A stretch of 48,565 bases of DNA from Candidatus Bipolaricaulota bacterium (GTDB lineage Bacteria > Bipolaricaulota > Bipolaricaulia > UBA7950 > UBA9294). Positions within the stretch are counted from its first letter, which is position 1. The number at the start of each line of letters is the position of its first letter. Location: contig JAUWPW010000004.1 in NCBI GenBank assembly GCA_030611415.1, positions 1 through 48,565 of the forward strand, given 5' to 3'. Of the stretch, positions 33,138 to 41,208 are shown one piece after another. Below the pieces are notes generated by a model that saw only the letters and a program-made list of their open reading frames with translations, was not told where the DNA came from and did no database searches. The translations under genes were made by a program, and so were the position numbers.

Positions 33138-34439
33138 TTATGATCTCCGCGAATACAGGGCATACAATTGGTCCAGTGCTTTGTGGTAACGGGAGTCGAG
33201 CGCATCTACGTCAGTGAGCTCTGGTTCATTGCTCATTGTGACGTAGGGAATTGTTATTCCGTTCACTGTGAGCATTCCGCACGGAGCCTGGGCAATATCA
33301 GGCCAATCATCCTCTCTGTATGTGCGTTTCATTTCTTCGCAGGGGACGGAATGAGTGAGGATTCCGCCGGATTTCTTCTCATTGTAGCGAGCAATGTTTC
33401 TGCGCCAGGATTCATTGAATGATACCTGTACATAAAGGATGGCTGCACGAGAAAGAACTTCTGGCGAAAGGTAACCCAAGGCCTCAGAGTAGCCGTGCGC
33501 TTTGCCACGAGAGAGCTCGATGATAATGGTTTCATTAGATGACGTAGTTCTGCTGAGTAGTGGTCTTGCCTGCTGGTTGATCTTGCCGATCAGAAATGAC
33601 CACAGGCCATCGTCTGTAACATAGTAATTTCCCTTTATTGGCTGAGAGTAAAGTCGCTTTCGTCCGAGGTCTTCCCATAGATTGTCCTCTTCGCACTTTT
33701 CCCACAGAATAGGGAAATCATCGATGACGCGAAATGGAGAGATATGATAGCGTTTAGCTCGGCGTTCAACTGAGCATTTGTTCATAAAGTCGATGAACTC
33801 GCTCTTTCCACTGGCAGGACGACCCAGGAGAAGAAGAGTGCCAAATGTGTTCTTTGTAGTTGGGCCCTTTCTTGTATACCGGAGCGGAAGGATTGCTTCT
33901 ACTTGGGCAAGGAGGGTTGATGGTGAAGAATCCGCATTTACTATGCGTAGATTGCTGCCCTGAGCGATGTGCCATTCTTGCAGGTGTACAAGCATTTGCT
34001 TGAGCGTGGGTCTGTCCACCTCGAATTGCGGTGTTTTGCGTGCTTTCTGCCGCCGTATAGAGACATCTATTGGAATTGCCAACCGTAGGTATAAGTTTGG
34101 TCGGGACAGGGATAGCTCAACTTTACCGTAGGCATTGATGAATGACCTATCGTTAAGCGCCTTTGAATAGGCGAGGTGAACGCCCATATGCGACTCTTCC
34201 AGGCACATTTTGCCTTGTTGCGCGACGCTTTCCAGTTGTGCGCGGCGATAAGGAAGCTCGGCAATGATTGCCTCGGTGAGTCTCTCTCGTTCAGATAAGA
34301 TGTCGATTTTCTCTTTAGCCGCTACCTGTTTGACGAGTTCGGGAAAAACCTCGATTTGTTCCGGGTAGAAACGGGCAAGCATTTGTATTGTCTCGGTTTT
34401 TCCCGCTGTCGGTAGACCTTCTAAAATGATGTGTGGCAT
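33138..34439 (-). CDS. Protein with two P-loop kinase-like domains, function unknown
   Basis: 433 residues with two Walker A motifs: EGLPTAGKT at 7-15 and LGRPASGKS at 205-213. The first half resembles nucleoside/nucleotide kinases (EGLPTAGKTE, then LEESHMGVHLAYSKAL near 80-95 like the DR[S/Y]-type substrate loop, and IRRQKARKTP like a LID at 128-137). The second half has its own P-loop, IIIELSRGKAHGYSEALGYL and FNESWRRNIARYNEKKSGG near 345-363 that may be its LID. I do not recognise the second domain or the fusion. Divergent from topA and upstream of glmS on the same strand, 48 bases apart, so possibly in one transcript. GGAGAAGG precedes the ATG. Confidence 0.7.
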   Translation of the reverse strand: MPHIILEGLPTAGKTETIQMLARFYPEQIEVFPELVKQVAAKEKIDILSERERLTEAIIAELPYRRAQLESVAQQGKMCLEESHMGVHLAYSKALNDRSFINAYGKVELSLSRPNLYLRLAIPIDVSIRRQKARKTPQFEVDRPTLKQMLVHLQEWHIAQGSNLRIVNADSSPSTLLAQVEAILPLRYTRKGPTTKNTFGTLLLLGRPASGKSEFIDFMNKCSVERRAKRYHISPFRVIDDFPILWEKCEEDNLWEDLGRKRLYSQPIKGNYYVTDDGLWSFLIGKINQQARPLLSRTTSSNETIIIELSRGKAHGYSEALGYLSPEVLSRAAILYVQVSFNESWRRNIARYNEKKSGGILTHSVPCEEMKRTYREDDWPDIAQAPCGMLTVNGITIPYVTMSNEPELTDVDALDSRYHKALDQLYALYSRRS

Positions 34440-34518
34440 TCCTTCTCCTTACCGAGTAATTTTAGCTAACTAGGGCAGGAAAAGCACTTCTGATATACCA
34501 GATGCGCGTGACGACGGT

Positions 34519-34546
34519 TTGCATGAAGTGAATTCTCTGTTACACT
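34519..34546 (+). promoter_or_regulatory. Candidate promoter of topA
   Basis: TTGCAT at 34519-34524, a 16-base spacer and TACACT at 34541-34546, in the 188-base divergent gap between the two-kinase gene and topA. On the other strand a possible -10 (TAAAAT near 34460) serves the two-kinase gene, but no clear -35 goes with it. Confidence 0.4.
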
Positions 34547-34627
34547 AGTGTCTTGGTGTTGCATTCCGTTAAAGGTTCTGTTGCTGTGTGGATTGTGGCT
34601 AAAGATTCAAGAAAGGAGCTCTTAGAA

Positions 34628-36874
34628 TTGACAAGACTTGTGATTGTTGAATCCCCAACCAAGGCACGTACGATAGGTAAGTACCTTGGAAGTCCATATG
34701 TGGTGCTTTCTTCTCAGGGTCATGTGCGTGACTTACCAAAAAAGGAGTTGGGGGTGGATGTAGAAAACGAATTTACTCCCAAATTTGAGACCAAACGTAC
34801 GAAGCAAGTTACAAAGCTGCGACAAGCAGCCAAGAAGGCTAGACAGATCTACCTTGCGACTGATAACGACCGAGAGGGAGAGGCGATTGCCTATGATCTA
34901 TATACTATTCTGAAACGGGTAGTGAAGGACGATGATGCGTTTCTACGACCGGTTTTCAACGAGATTACAAAGCCGGTAATCCTTAAGGCGTTATCTAAGC
35001 CGTCGAGAATCAATGTCAATAAAGTTGAGGCACAGCGGACACGTCGCATCCTCGATCGGTTGGTTGGGTATCAAGTGAGCCCTCTTCTTTCGCGGGCAAT
35101 TGCAGGAAGCCAATTTGGAGGGCTTTCTGCTGGGCGAGTGCAGTCGGTTGCGCTTCGTTTCTTGTGCGACCGGGAAGCAGAGATTGCTTTATTTGTCCGT
35201 GAGGAGTACTGGGAAATCTACGTATGTCTAAGGGGGGAAGAAGCATTTACCGCGTCTCTGACCAAGAAGAACGGTAAGAAATTCGTTGCAAGTAGTGAGA
35301 CAGAGGCAAATAAGACCCTGAAAGAACTACAGGGCGAAGAAGCTGTTGTCAAAAGCATTGTGCAAGACACCCGGCTTCGACAACCTCCTCCTCCGTTTAT
35401 TACTAGCTCCCTGCAGCGAGCCGCTTCGTCATCTCTTGGTTTTGCGCCTAAACGTACAATGAGCATTGCTCAGCAATTGTATGAAGGAGTTAGGCTTCCT
35501 CAGGGAGATGTGGGACTAATCACCTATATGCGCACTGACTCGGTTCGCATGTCGGGCAGCGCGGTGAAGGAAGCGCGCCAGTTGATTGCCGAGCGATACG
35601 GGAAAGACTACTTATCGGCCAAGACTCGTCACTACAGGAACAAGAAACGTTCTCAAGATGCTCACGAGGCAATCCGTCCTACTACGGTGAGCTTAGGGCC
35701 GGAGAAAATTGCTTCCTGGCTTTCACCGGACCAGCGCAAATTATATGCGCTGATCTACAAGCGCTTTCTCTCCACTCAGATGTCAGAAGCCCTTTACAAG
35801 CAAGGCAAGGTTACTATAACGGCTGGTCGCTACACTTTGGAGGCGACCGGCAGCACACTTGTATTTGATGGGTTTCTTACCCTTTATCCGCGAGAGAAAA
35901 ACAGCGATGGCAAGATCCCAAATTGGTTGAGGGAGGGGCAAATCCTTGCGATAGAACGAGTGGATTTACAACAGAAATTCACTGAGCCACCGCGTCGTTA
36001 CAGTGAGGCTGGGCTGATCAGCATATTGGAGAAGAAGGGAATAGGTCGACCAAGCACTTATGCTACAATAGTATCGGTTATTCAGACACGTGACTATGTT
36101 CGCAAGAAGAATGGAAGCCTGTACCCAACCCTTCTTGGAGAGGAAGTCACTGAATTTCTGAAGCAGTACTTTCCCGAAACGGTGGAGGCTCACTTCACTG
36201 CACAGATGGAAAAAGATCTCGATCGTATTGAAGAGGGACAATTCTCACGAGCTGATGCGTTACAGGAATTCTATGATCCTTTCTCAAAGCGGCTGACAAG
36301 ACTTGAATCCCGCATCAAAGAGGGTAAGCCGTTCCGGGTAATGACCGATGTCGTTTGCGACAAGTGCAAGTCACCGATGGAGCTTCGGTATTGGAAGGGT
36401 TCACACTTTGTCGGTTGCTCGAACTACCCCGAGTGCCGAAATACGCGCAGTCTTCCGGCAGAGCTTCCTTATCGCCATAAGGATGGAGTATTGATCATCG
36501 CTGAGTCTCTGGAAAAAGTGGAGAAGGAAATGGAGACTAAAGCGACCTGTCCAGTTTGTGGAGAACCAATGACGACGAAAAGTGGTCGATATGGCCGCTA
36601 CCTAAGGTGTACCAATCCTGAGTGCAATAAAACAACTTCCATTCCTACCGGTGTTTCCTGTCCATCATGTGAGAAAGGGATGCTGGTTGAGCGATACTCG
36701 CAGAAACGCAGACAAACGTTCTATGGCTGCGACAACTATCCTAGCTGTCGGTATGCAATGTCTGAGCGACCGGTGAAGGCGTGCCCCACATGTGGGCATG
36801 GTGTGCTTGTAGAGAAGAAAGGTAAGCTTGTTTGTAATAACAAAAACTGCTCGTACAGCAAAGAGATTAAATAG
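34628..36874 (+). CDS. topA: DNA topoisomerase I
   Basis: Type IA enzyme that relaxes negative supercoils. 748 residues from TTG 34628, 9 bases after AAGGAG (34613-34618), giving the standard start TRLVIVESPTKARTIGKYLG; a longer frame to 34553 looks like leader. Toprim acidic residues occur in ATDNDREGEAIA. The active Tyr is about residue 300 in LITYMRTDSV; the following HEAIRPT and GIGRPSTYA are signatures. The C-terminus has four C4 zinc fingers (CDKC, CPVC, CPSC and CPTC pairs with their partners), more than the one or two of some bacteria. Alone between divergent and convergent neighbours. Confidence 0.96.
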   Translation: MTRLVIVESPTKARTIGKYLGSPYVVLSSQGHVRDLPKKELGVDVENEFTPKFETKRTKQVTKLRQAAKKARQIYLATDNDREGEAIAYDLYTILKRVVKDDDAFLRPVFNEITKPVILKALSKPSRINVNKVEAQRTRRILDRLVGYQVSPLLSRAIAGSQFGGLSAGRVQSVALRFLCDREAEIALFVREEYWEIYVCLRGEEAFTASLTKKNGKKFVASSETEANKTLKELQGEEAVVKSIVQDTRLRQPPPPFITSSLQRAASSSLGFAPKRTMSIAQQLYEGVRLPQGDVGLITYMRTDSVRMSGSAVKEARQLIAERYGKDYLSAKTRHYRNKKRSQDAHEAIRPTTVSLGPEKIASWLSPDQRKLYALIYKRFLSTQMSEALYKQGKVTITAGRYTLEATGSTLVFDGFLTLYPREKNSDGKIPNWLREGQILAIERVDLQQKFTEPPRRYSEAGLISILEKKGIGRPSTYATIVSVIQTRDYVRKKNGSLYPTLLGEEVTEFLKQYFPETVEAHFTAQMEKDLDRIEEGQFSRADALQEFYDPFSKRLTRLESRIKEGKPFRVMTDVVCDKCKSPMELRYWKGSHFVGCSNYPECRNTRSLPAELPYRHKDGVLIIAESLEKVEKEMETKATCPVCGEPMTTKSGRYGRYLRCTNPECNKTTSIPTGVSCPSCEKGMLVERYSQKRRQTFYGCDNYPSCRYAMSERPVKACPTCGHGVLVEKKGKLVCNNKNCSYSKEIK

Positions 36875-36937
36875 TGAAAAGGCAAGACAAATCTCGTTTT
36901 GCTGAATACTTAGAGATGGCTGCTCTAAACAACGTGC

Positions 36938-37879
36938 TCAAACGTCTTCAGATAGGAGCTTGAACCATTCGAGTCGTTGTTTAAGGTTGGAATCCTGCAG
37001 TTTGGCCAGAGCCTCTTTTTGTATCTGGCGTACACGCTCTCTGCTAATCGCAAATTCGGCACCTACTTCATCGAGCGTTCGAGGCTGATAATCGTGAAGG
37101 CCGTAGCGTAGCTCGATAATTCTTCTCTCTCGGTTAGTCAGCCGCTCGCCCAGAGCAGATTGCAGTTCCCGCATAAGGAGGTGTTGAAACGTCTCTTTTT
37201 CCGGAGAGGTTGCAGTGTTGTCTTCTATGAAGTCTCCAAGGACCGAGCCATCATCATCGTAACCGATTGGCATATCCAGTGAATTCATGTTTTGCGACGT
37301 TTTCTTTGCTTTTATGACGTTTTCCACGCTAGTGTCCAATTCGTTGGCCAGATCCTCTGGCGTGGGTGGCTCTCCGTGCTTCTTAAGATGATTGCGTTCT
37401 AGTTGGTAGATCTTGCGGATCAGTTCATTGATGTGTGTTGGAACACGGATCATTCGCGATCGGTTCGTGATCGCCCGCAAGATCGCTTGGCGAATCCACC
37501 AAGTGGCGTACGTTGAGAACTTGTAGCCCCTTTTGTAATCAAATTTCTCTATTGCCTTCATCAATCCTAAATTGCCTTCTTGGATTAGGTCGAGAAATGG
37601 CAGGCCACAGCCTCGGTATTTTTTGGCGATGGATACGACCAATCGCAGGTTTGCTTCAGCGAGCTCTTCCTTCGCTTGTCTATTACCCATCTCAATGCGC
37701 TTGGCGATGCGTACCTCGTCTTCGCGGCTAAGGAGTGGCACACGGCTAATCTCGTCAAAATACGTGCGAATGGGGTTGTCTGACCGTTTCCGCGGTTTTT
37801 CTTCCCCGCGTTTGTTCCTGGCAGGTGCAGCACCGCTTACGTTCTTTCTCAGGTTTACGGTCGCACTAGTTGTTTTCAC
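36938..37879 (-). CDS. rpoD: RNA polymerase principal sigma factor (sigma-70 family)
   Basis: Directs RNA polymerase to housekeeping promoters. 313 residues from the GTG at 37879, 5 bases after AGGAGG; the frame upstream has no family similarity. Region 1.2 starts at [11 protein letters not shown], region 2 includes [44 protein letters not shown], region 3 VPTHINELI, and region 4 [15 protein letters not shown] plus [16 protein letters not shown]. Region 1.1 and the long non-conserved insert of E. coli sigma-70 are missing, giving a short primary sigma as in Thermotogae or Firmicutes. The basic N-terminal tail (about 40 residues) is unusual but short. Many promoters in this window match its expected TTGACA/TATAAT. 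Confidence 0.93.
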   Translation of the reverse strand: MKTTSATVNLRKNVSGAAPARNKRGEEKPRKRSDNPIRTYFDEISRVPLLSREDEVRIAKRIEMGNRQAKEELAEANLRLVVSIAKKYRGCGLPFLDLIQEGNLGLMKAIEKFDYKRGYKFSTYATWWIRQAILRAITNRSRMIRVPTHINELIRKIYQLERNHLKKHGEPPTPEDLANELDTSVENVIKAKKTSQNMNSLDMPIGYDDDGSVLGDFIEDNTATSPEKETFQHLLMRELQSALGERLTNRERRIIELRYGLHDYQPRTLDEVGAEFAISRERVRQIQKEALAKLQDSNLKQRLEWFKLLSEDV

Positions 37880-38017
37880 TCTTCCTCCTGAATACTGTGG
37901 GTAAGAGAGAGATCTCAACAAACAACGAGAATCGGGTGGGTAACACCCCCCCCGATCTGTGACGAATTCCATTCTCTCAGAACACTTCTCACGTAGTATC
38001 CCACAACAAAACACTTT

Positions 38018-38046
38018 ATTATAACACAAATCACCTGGCTTGTGAA
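38018..38046 (-). promoter_or_regulatory. Candidate promoter of the sigma factor gene, with inverted repeat over the -35
   Basis: On the minus strand TTCACA (38046-38041), 17 bases, TATAAT (38023-38018); the leader to the GTG is about 130 bases. A 6-base inverted repeat, TGGCTT at 38036-38041 and AAGCCA at 38045-38050, straddles the -35 and could be an operator. Confidence 0.5.
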
Positions 38047-38115
38047 GCCAAGGAAAGGAGCGTTTGGAAGAATTCTCCAGGGACTACATATACTCTAAGA
38101 AGCACAGTGTTTTCC

Positions 38116-38145
38116 TTTACAACAATAGAGATAGTGCAGTACTAT
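38116..38145 (+). promoter_or_regulatory. Candidate promoter of the DUF4139-to-leuS unit
   Basis: TTTACA at 38116-38121, an 18-base spacer and TACTAT at 38140-38145, giving a start near 38152 and a leader of about 30 bases. It is divergent from the sigma factor promoter in the same 300-base gap. Confidence 0.4.
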
Positions 38146-38182
38146 GAACGCATGTATTAGCTTGCCACACAGGGAGGAAAAA

Positions 38183-39505
38183 ATGATAAAGCGGATCGTA
38201 TTGGCCGAAGTAATTCTTCTTCTTGGGTTAGTTCTAGTTTCAACTGCTTTGTTTGCGGGGGAAAGCTTGACTATTTATACCGAAGGAATTGCCTGTGTTG
38301 AAGAGTCTCGCACAGTTCTACTAGTAGGCGGAGATGCTGAAAAGCTGCGACTGGATAACGTGCCAAGTCGGCTTATTCCTTCTTCGCTTCAGGTTGATCT
38401 TGATGGTGAGATCCTGGCTCAGGCCTTTTACTACACGCCACCGGAGCGAATATTGACCGCACAGATTGGTGAGCAGATACAGCTAGAAAGTGAAGGGAAA
38501 CTCTACCATGGCACGCTGCTCGCAGTTGGCGAATGGCTCGCGCTAAGAGATGAAAATGAAAGGATTCATCTAATCAAGAATCCAGAACGAATTGAGATTC
38601 AGAGTGGGAATGAGCTTGCCCTTAGCCCTTATGTCGAGCTGACGCTAAGCTGTCAGCAAGGCGGCGTTAAGTTGATCGAGCTGCTTTACTTGACAGAGGG
38701 AATCAGCTGGAAGGCGAGTTACATCGGAGTTCTTAGCCAAGACGAGACAAGTCTTGCCTTGGATGCGTGGATTTCTGTGAGCAATGGCTGTGGCCGGGAT
38801 TTTACCGATGCGACAGTGAAGCTTGTTGCTGGAGAGGTAAACAGAGAGCCACAGAGTACAGGATACGGACGTAGTGCCATGGCCTTGGAAGCAGTGCAGA
38901 AGACATCGCTCACCGGAGAAACAGCATTTGAGTATCATGTTTATAAGGTTCCTGGTAAGCTTAGCGTTGCCAACGGAAGATCGAAACTCGTTCCGTATAC
39001 AGCTTCGGCATCGGTCGGTGTGAACAAGACGTATACCTATGATGGCGCCTACTACGATGGCGTAAAAGTGGCTTTGGAATTTGTAAACAGTTTGGCAAAC
39101 GGCCTTGGCAACGCTCTTCCTGGAGGTGTGGCTCGTATCTTCCAGCAGCAATCTGATGGCACAACCTTGTTTATCGGCGAAAGCAGGATTATGGATACAC
39201 CGGTAGACGAGCAAATCAGTCTGGAAGTAGGAAGCGCGTTCGATCTTGTAGGTGAAAGGATTCAGGTATCGAGAGAACAGGTTGCTTCGTCCACATACCG
39301 GGGAAGCTATCTGATCACCCTAGCCAATCACAAGGAAGAAGCAGTATTGATCAGCGTCGTTGAGCACCCTGGAGGTTCGTCCTGGGAGATCCTTTCATCA
39401 TCCGAAGGGTATGAGAAGGTGGATTCCGATACAATTTGCTTTTCAATGAATGTCCCTGCCGGAGAGAAGAAGGAGGTTAGCTACACCGTTGAATATCGCT
39501 ACTGA
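38183..39505 (+). CDS. Exported DUF4139-like protein, function unknown
   Basis: 440 residues from ATG 38183, 5 bases after AGGGAGG. The first ~25 residues (MIKR then a long hydrophobic run ending STALFA) are a clear signal peptide with cleavage likely before GES. The rest is beta-rich with features of the DUF4139 family: YTEGIACVEESRTVLL near the start, LSYLTxGxSWxAxY-like LYLTEGISWKASYIG in the middle and VPAGEKKEVSYTVEYRY at the end. It should lie outside the cytoplasmic membrane. The family's biochemical role is not established. First gene of a four-gene run with small or negative gaps. Confidence 0.75.
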   Translation: MIKRIVLAEVILLLGLVLVSTALFAGESLTIYTEGIACVEESRTVLLVGGDAEKLRLDNVPSRLIPSSLQVDLDGEILAQAFYYTPPERILTAQIGEQIQLESEGKLYHGTLLAVGEWLALRDENERIHLIKNPERIEIQSGNELALSPYVELTLSCQQGGVKLIELLYLTEGISWKASYIGVLSQDETSLALDAWISVSNGCGRDFTDATVKLVAGEVNREPQSTGYGRSAMALEAVQKTSLTGETAFEYHVYKVPGKLSVANGRSKLVPYTASASVGVNKTYTYDGAYYDGVKVALEFVNSLANGLGNALPGGVARIFQQQSDGTTLFIGESRIMDTPVDEQISLEVGSAFDLVGERIQVSREQVASSTYRGSYLITLANHKEEAVLISVVEHPGGSSWEILSSSEGYEKVDSDTICFSMNVPAGEKKEVSYTVEYRY

Positions 39506-39524
39506 ACAACTCAATGGAGAGGAG

Positions 39525-39752
39525 ATGTTACAACGTTACAAGGAAGCGGTAGAAAAAGCACTTCCTCATTTACCGGTGAAAAACGGTGTGGTTGACATCG
39601 ATTCACTCTGGGTAGAGCTCTCCATTCCATACAGTCTCTTACGGGAGATTATCTCACGGAACGATCTTTCTCTTCCCGATAATGTGAAGAGGATTAGCAT
39701 GAAGTCGCGTTTAGGAGAGGAGAGTGCAAAGACAGCAAGGCAAAAGAGATGA
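39525..39752 (+). CDS. Small conserved-looking protein of unknown function
   Basis: 75 residues from ATG 39525, just after GGAGAGGAG. Charged and helical: KEAVEKALPHLPVKNG, then VDIDSLWVELSIPYSLLREI, which resembles a small DNA-binding helix-turn-helix, and a basic tail ending RQKR. No family recognised. It lies 19 bases after the exported protein and overlaps the phosphohexomutase start by 29 bases, so it is translated within the same unit. Confidence 0.6.
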   Translation: MLQRYKEAVEKALPHLPVKNGVVDIDSLWVELSIPYSLLREIISRNDLSLPDNVKRISMKSRLGEESAKTARQKR

Positions 39753-41208
39753 GCCAGTAATAAGATTCGGAACTGATGGTTGGCGTGCCATTATCGCGCA
39801 AGATTTTACATTTGACAATGTTGCGCGCGTTGCTCAAGCGGTAGCGAAATTCCTTGTATCACCAGCCCGTAAGGAACTTGCTATCTATCGCGATTGGGGT
39901 GCGGAATATCGTCCGGCAACAAGTGGCGTAGTTGTTGGTTACGATATGCGATTTCTATCCTATGAATTTGCCCACTACTTCGCCCGGGTTTTGCACAAGA
40001 ATGGAATTCCGGTGGTCGTAAGTGAGTCTCCGGTGCCTACTCCGGCCCTTTCATATGCAGTGGTTGATGGCTCCTATGCGGCAGGGATCATGTTCACCGC
40101 CAGTCACAACCCAGCGATCTATAACGGGATCAAGTATAAGGCAGAATATGGAGGTTCCGCTCCTGATGAGGTTACCTGTGAGGTGGAGAGACTTCTTCCG
40201 ATTAAGGCTCCTCATCTACGCTCATCAGAAGGAGAAATAGAGGAAATAGGGTTGAAACAGCCACTGCTTGCCAAGATTCGTACCCTGATCGACCAAGATC
40301 GGCTTACTGCTCACCCGCTGCGGGTAGTAGTGGATTCTATGTATGGGGCAGGGCAAGGTTATGTGGGACAACTTCTTTCCGAATATGGTGTGCCGTGCAT
40401 AGATATTCGCGCGCGACGGAACGTGCTATTTGCTGGCAAGAAGCCTGAGCCACTTGAGAAGAACCTCATTCCATTGAGAGCGGTGATTGCCTCCATGCGC
40501 AAGCGAGGAATGCCTCTTATCGGGGTAGCTACGGATGGAGATGGTGACCGAATCTCGGCGATGGATGAGAAGGGTGGGTTTATTGATGCTCATCGCACCT
40601 TTGCCCTTATTCTTCGTTATCTGGTGGAAGAACGAGGCTGGCGAGGTGCGGTTGTGAAGTCGTTCGCGCTCACCGACATGACACAGGATATGTGTAGAGA
40701 GTACAATTTGGAACTGATCGAGGTTCCCATCGGATTCAAATATGCCTGTGAACAGATACTGAAGCATAATGTTCTGATCGCTGCTGAGGAGAGTGGCAGC
40801 ATTGCGGTACAAGGGCACATTCCCGAGCGAGACGGCATTTTGTGTTCGATGCTTCTGGCAGAGCTTGCAGCGAGTAGTGGGCGGCCGATAAGCGAGGTTG
40901 TAGAAGACATGTTCACTGTTTTTGGTCCGCACGTTTATCGTCGCTATGATGTTGAGGTTGAAGAGCGAAAGCAAGTAGTGGCCAAATTGCGGGAGAACCC
41001 ACCGGAAAGGTTTGCAGGACGTAGTGTTCGTTCGGTTGACACCCTTGATGGTGTCAAGTTGAGATTCAAGAAAGGTTGGCTCTTGTTTCGGGCGTCAGGA
41101 ACCGAGCCAGTCCTGCGTCTTTACTGCGAAATGCCAACAGAGAGAGACGTGTACGAGCTACTGCAACAAGCAGAGCGATTAGCGCTGGGAGAGTTGACTT
41201 TATGGTGA
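39724..41208 (+). CDS. Phosphoglucomutase/phosphomannomutase family enzyme
   Basis: Alpha-D-phosphohexomutase, shifting a phosphate between C1 and C6 of a hexose. 494 residues. Active-site Ser in TASHNP (near 119-124), Mg site DGDGDR, sugar-binding EESGSI and phosphate-binding RASGTEP are all present. Family members use glucose, mannose or glucosamine phosphates; motif reading alone cannot choose. GTG 39724 has GGAGAGGAG in front. Overlaps the preceding gene by 29 bases and leuS by 7. With GlmS elsewhere in the window it could feed cell-wall sugar synthesis (inference). Confidence 0.9.
   Translation: MQRQQGKRDEPVIRFGTDGWRAIIAQDFTFDNVARVAQAVAKFLVSPARKELAIYRDWGAEYRPATSGVVVGYDMRFLSYEFAHYFARVLHKNGIPVVVSESPVPTPALSYAVVDGSYAAGIMFTASHNPAIYNGIKYKAEYGGSAPDEVTCEVERLLPIKAPHLRSSEGEIEEIGLKQPLLAKIRTLIDQDRLTAHPLRVVVDSMYGAGQGYVGQLLSEYGVPCIDIRARRNVLFAGKKPEPLEKNLIPLRAVIASMRKRGMPLIGVATDGDGDRISAMDEKGGFIDAHRTFALILRYLVEERGWRGAVVKSFALTDMTQDMCREYNLELIEVPIGFKYACEQILKHNVLIAAEESGSIAVQGHIPERDGILCSMLLAELAASSGRPISEVVEDMFTVFGPHVYRRYDVEVEERKQVVAKLRENPPERFAGRSVRSVDTLDGVKLRFKKGWLLFRASGTEPVLRLYCEMPTERDVYELLQQAERLALGELTLW

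Noticed and set aside
38645-39214. Minus-strand frame of 189 residues
   Set aside because: It lies wholly inside the exported DUF4139-like gene, which has a signal peptide and strong start signals.
40426-40974. Minus-strand frame of 182 residues
   Set aside because: Antisense to the phosphohexomutase, whose motifs are unmistakable.
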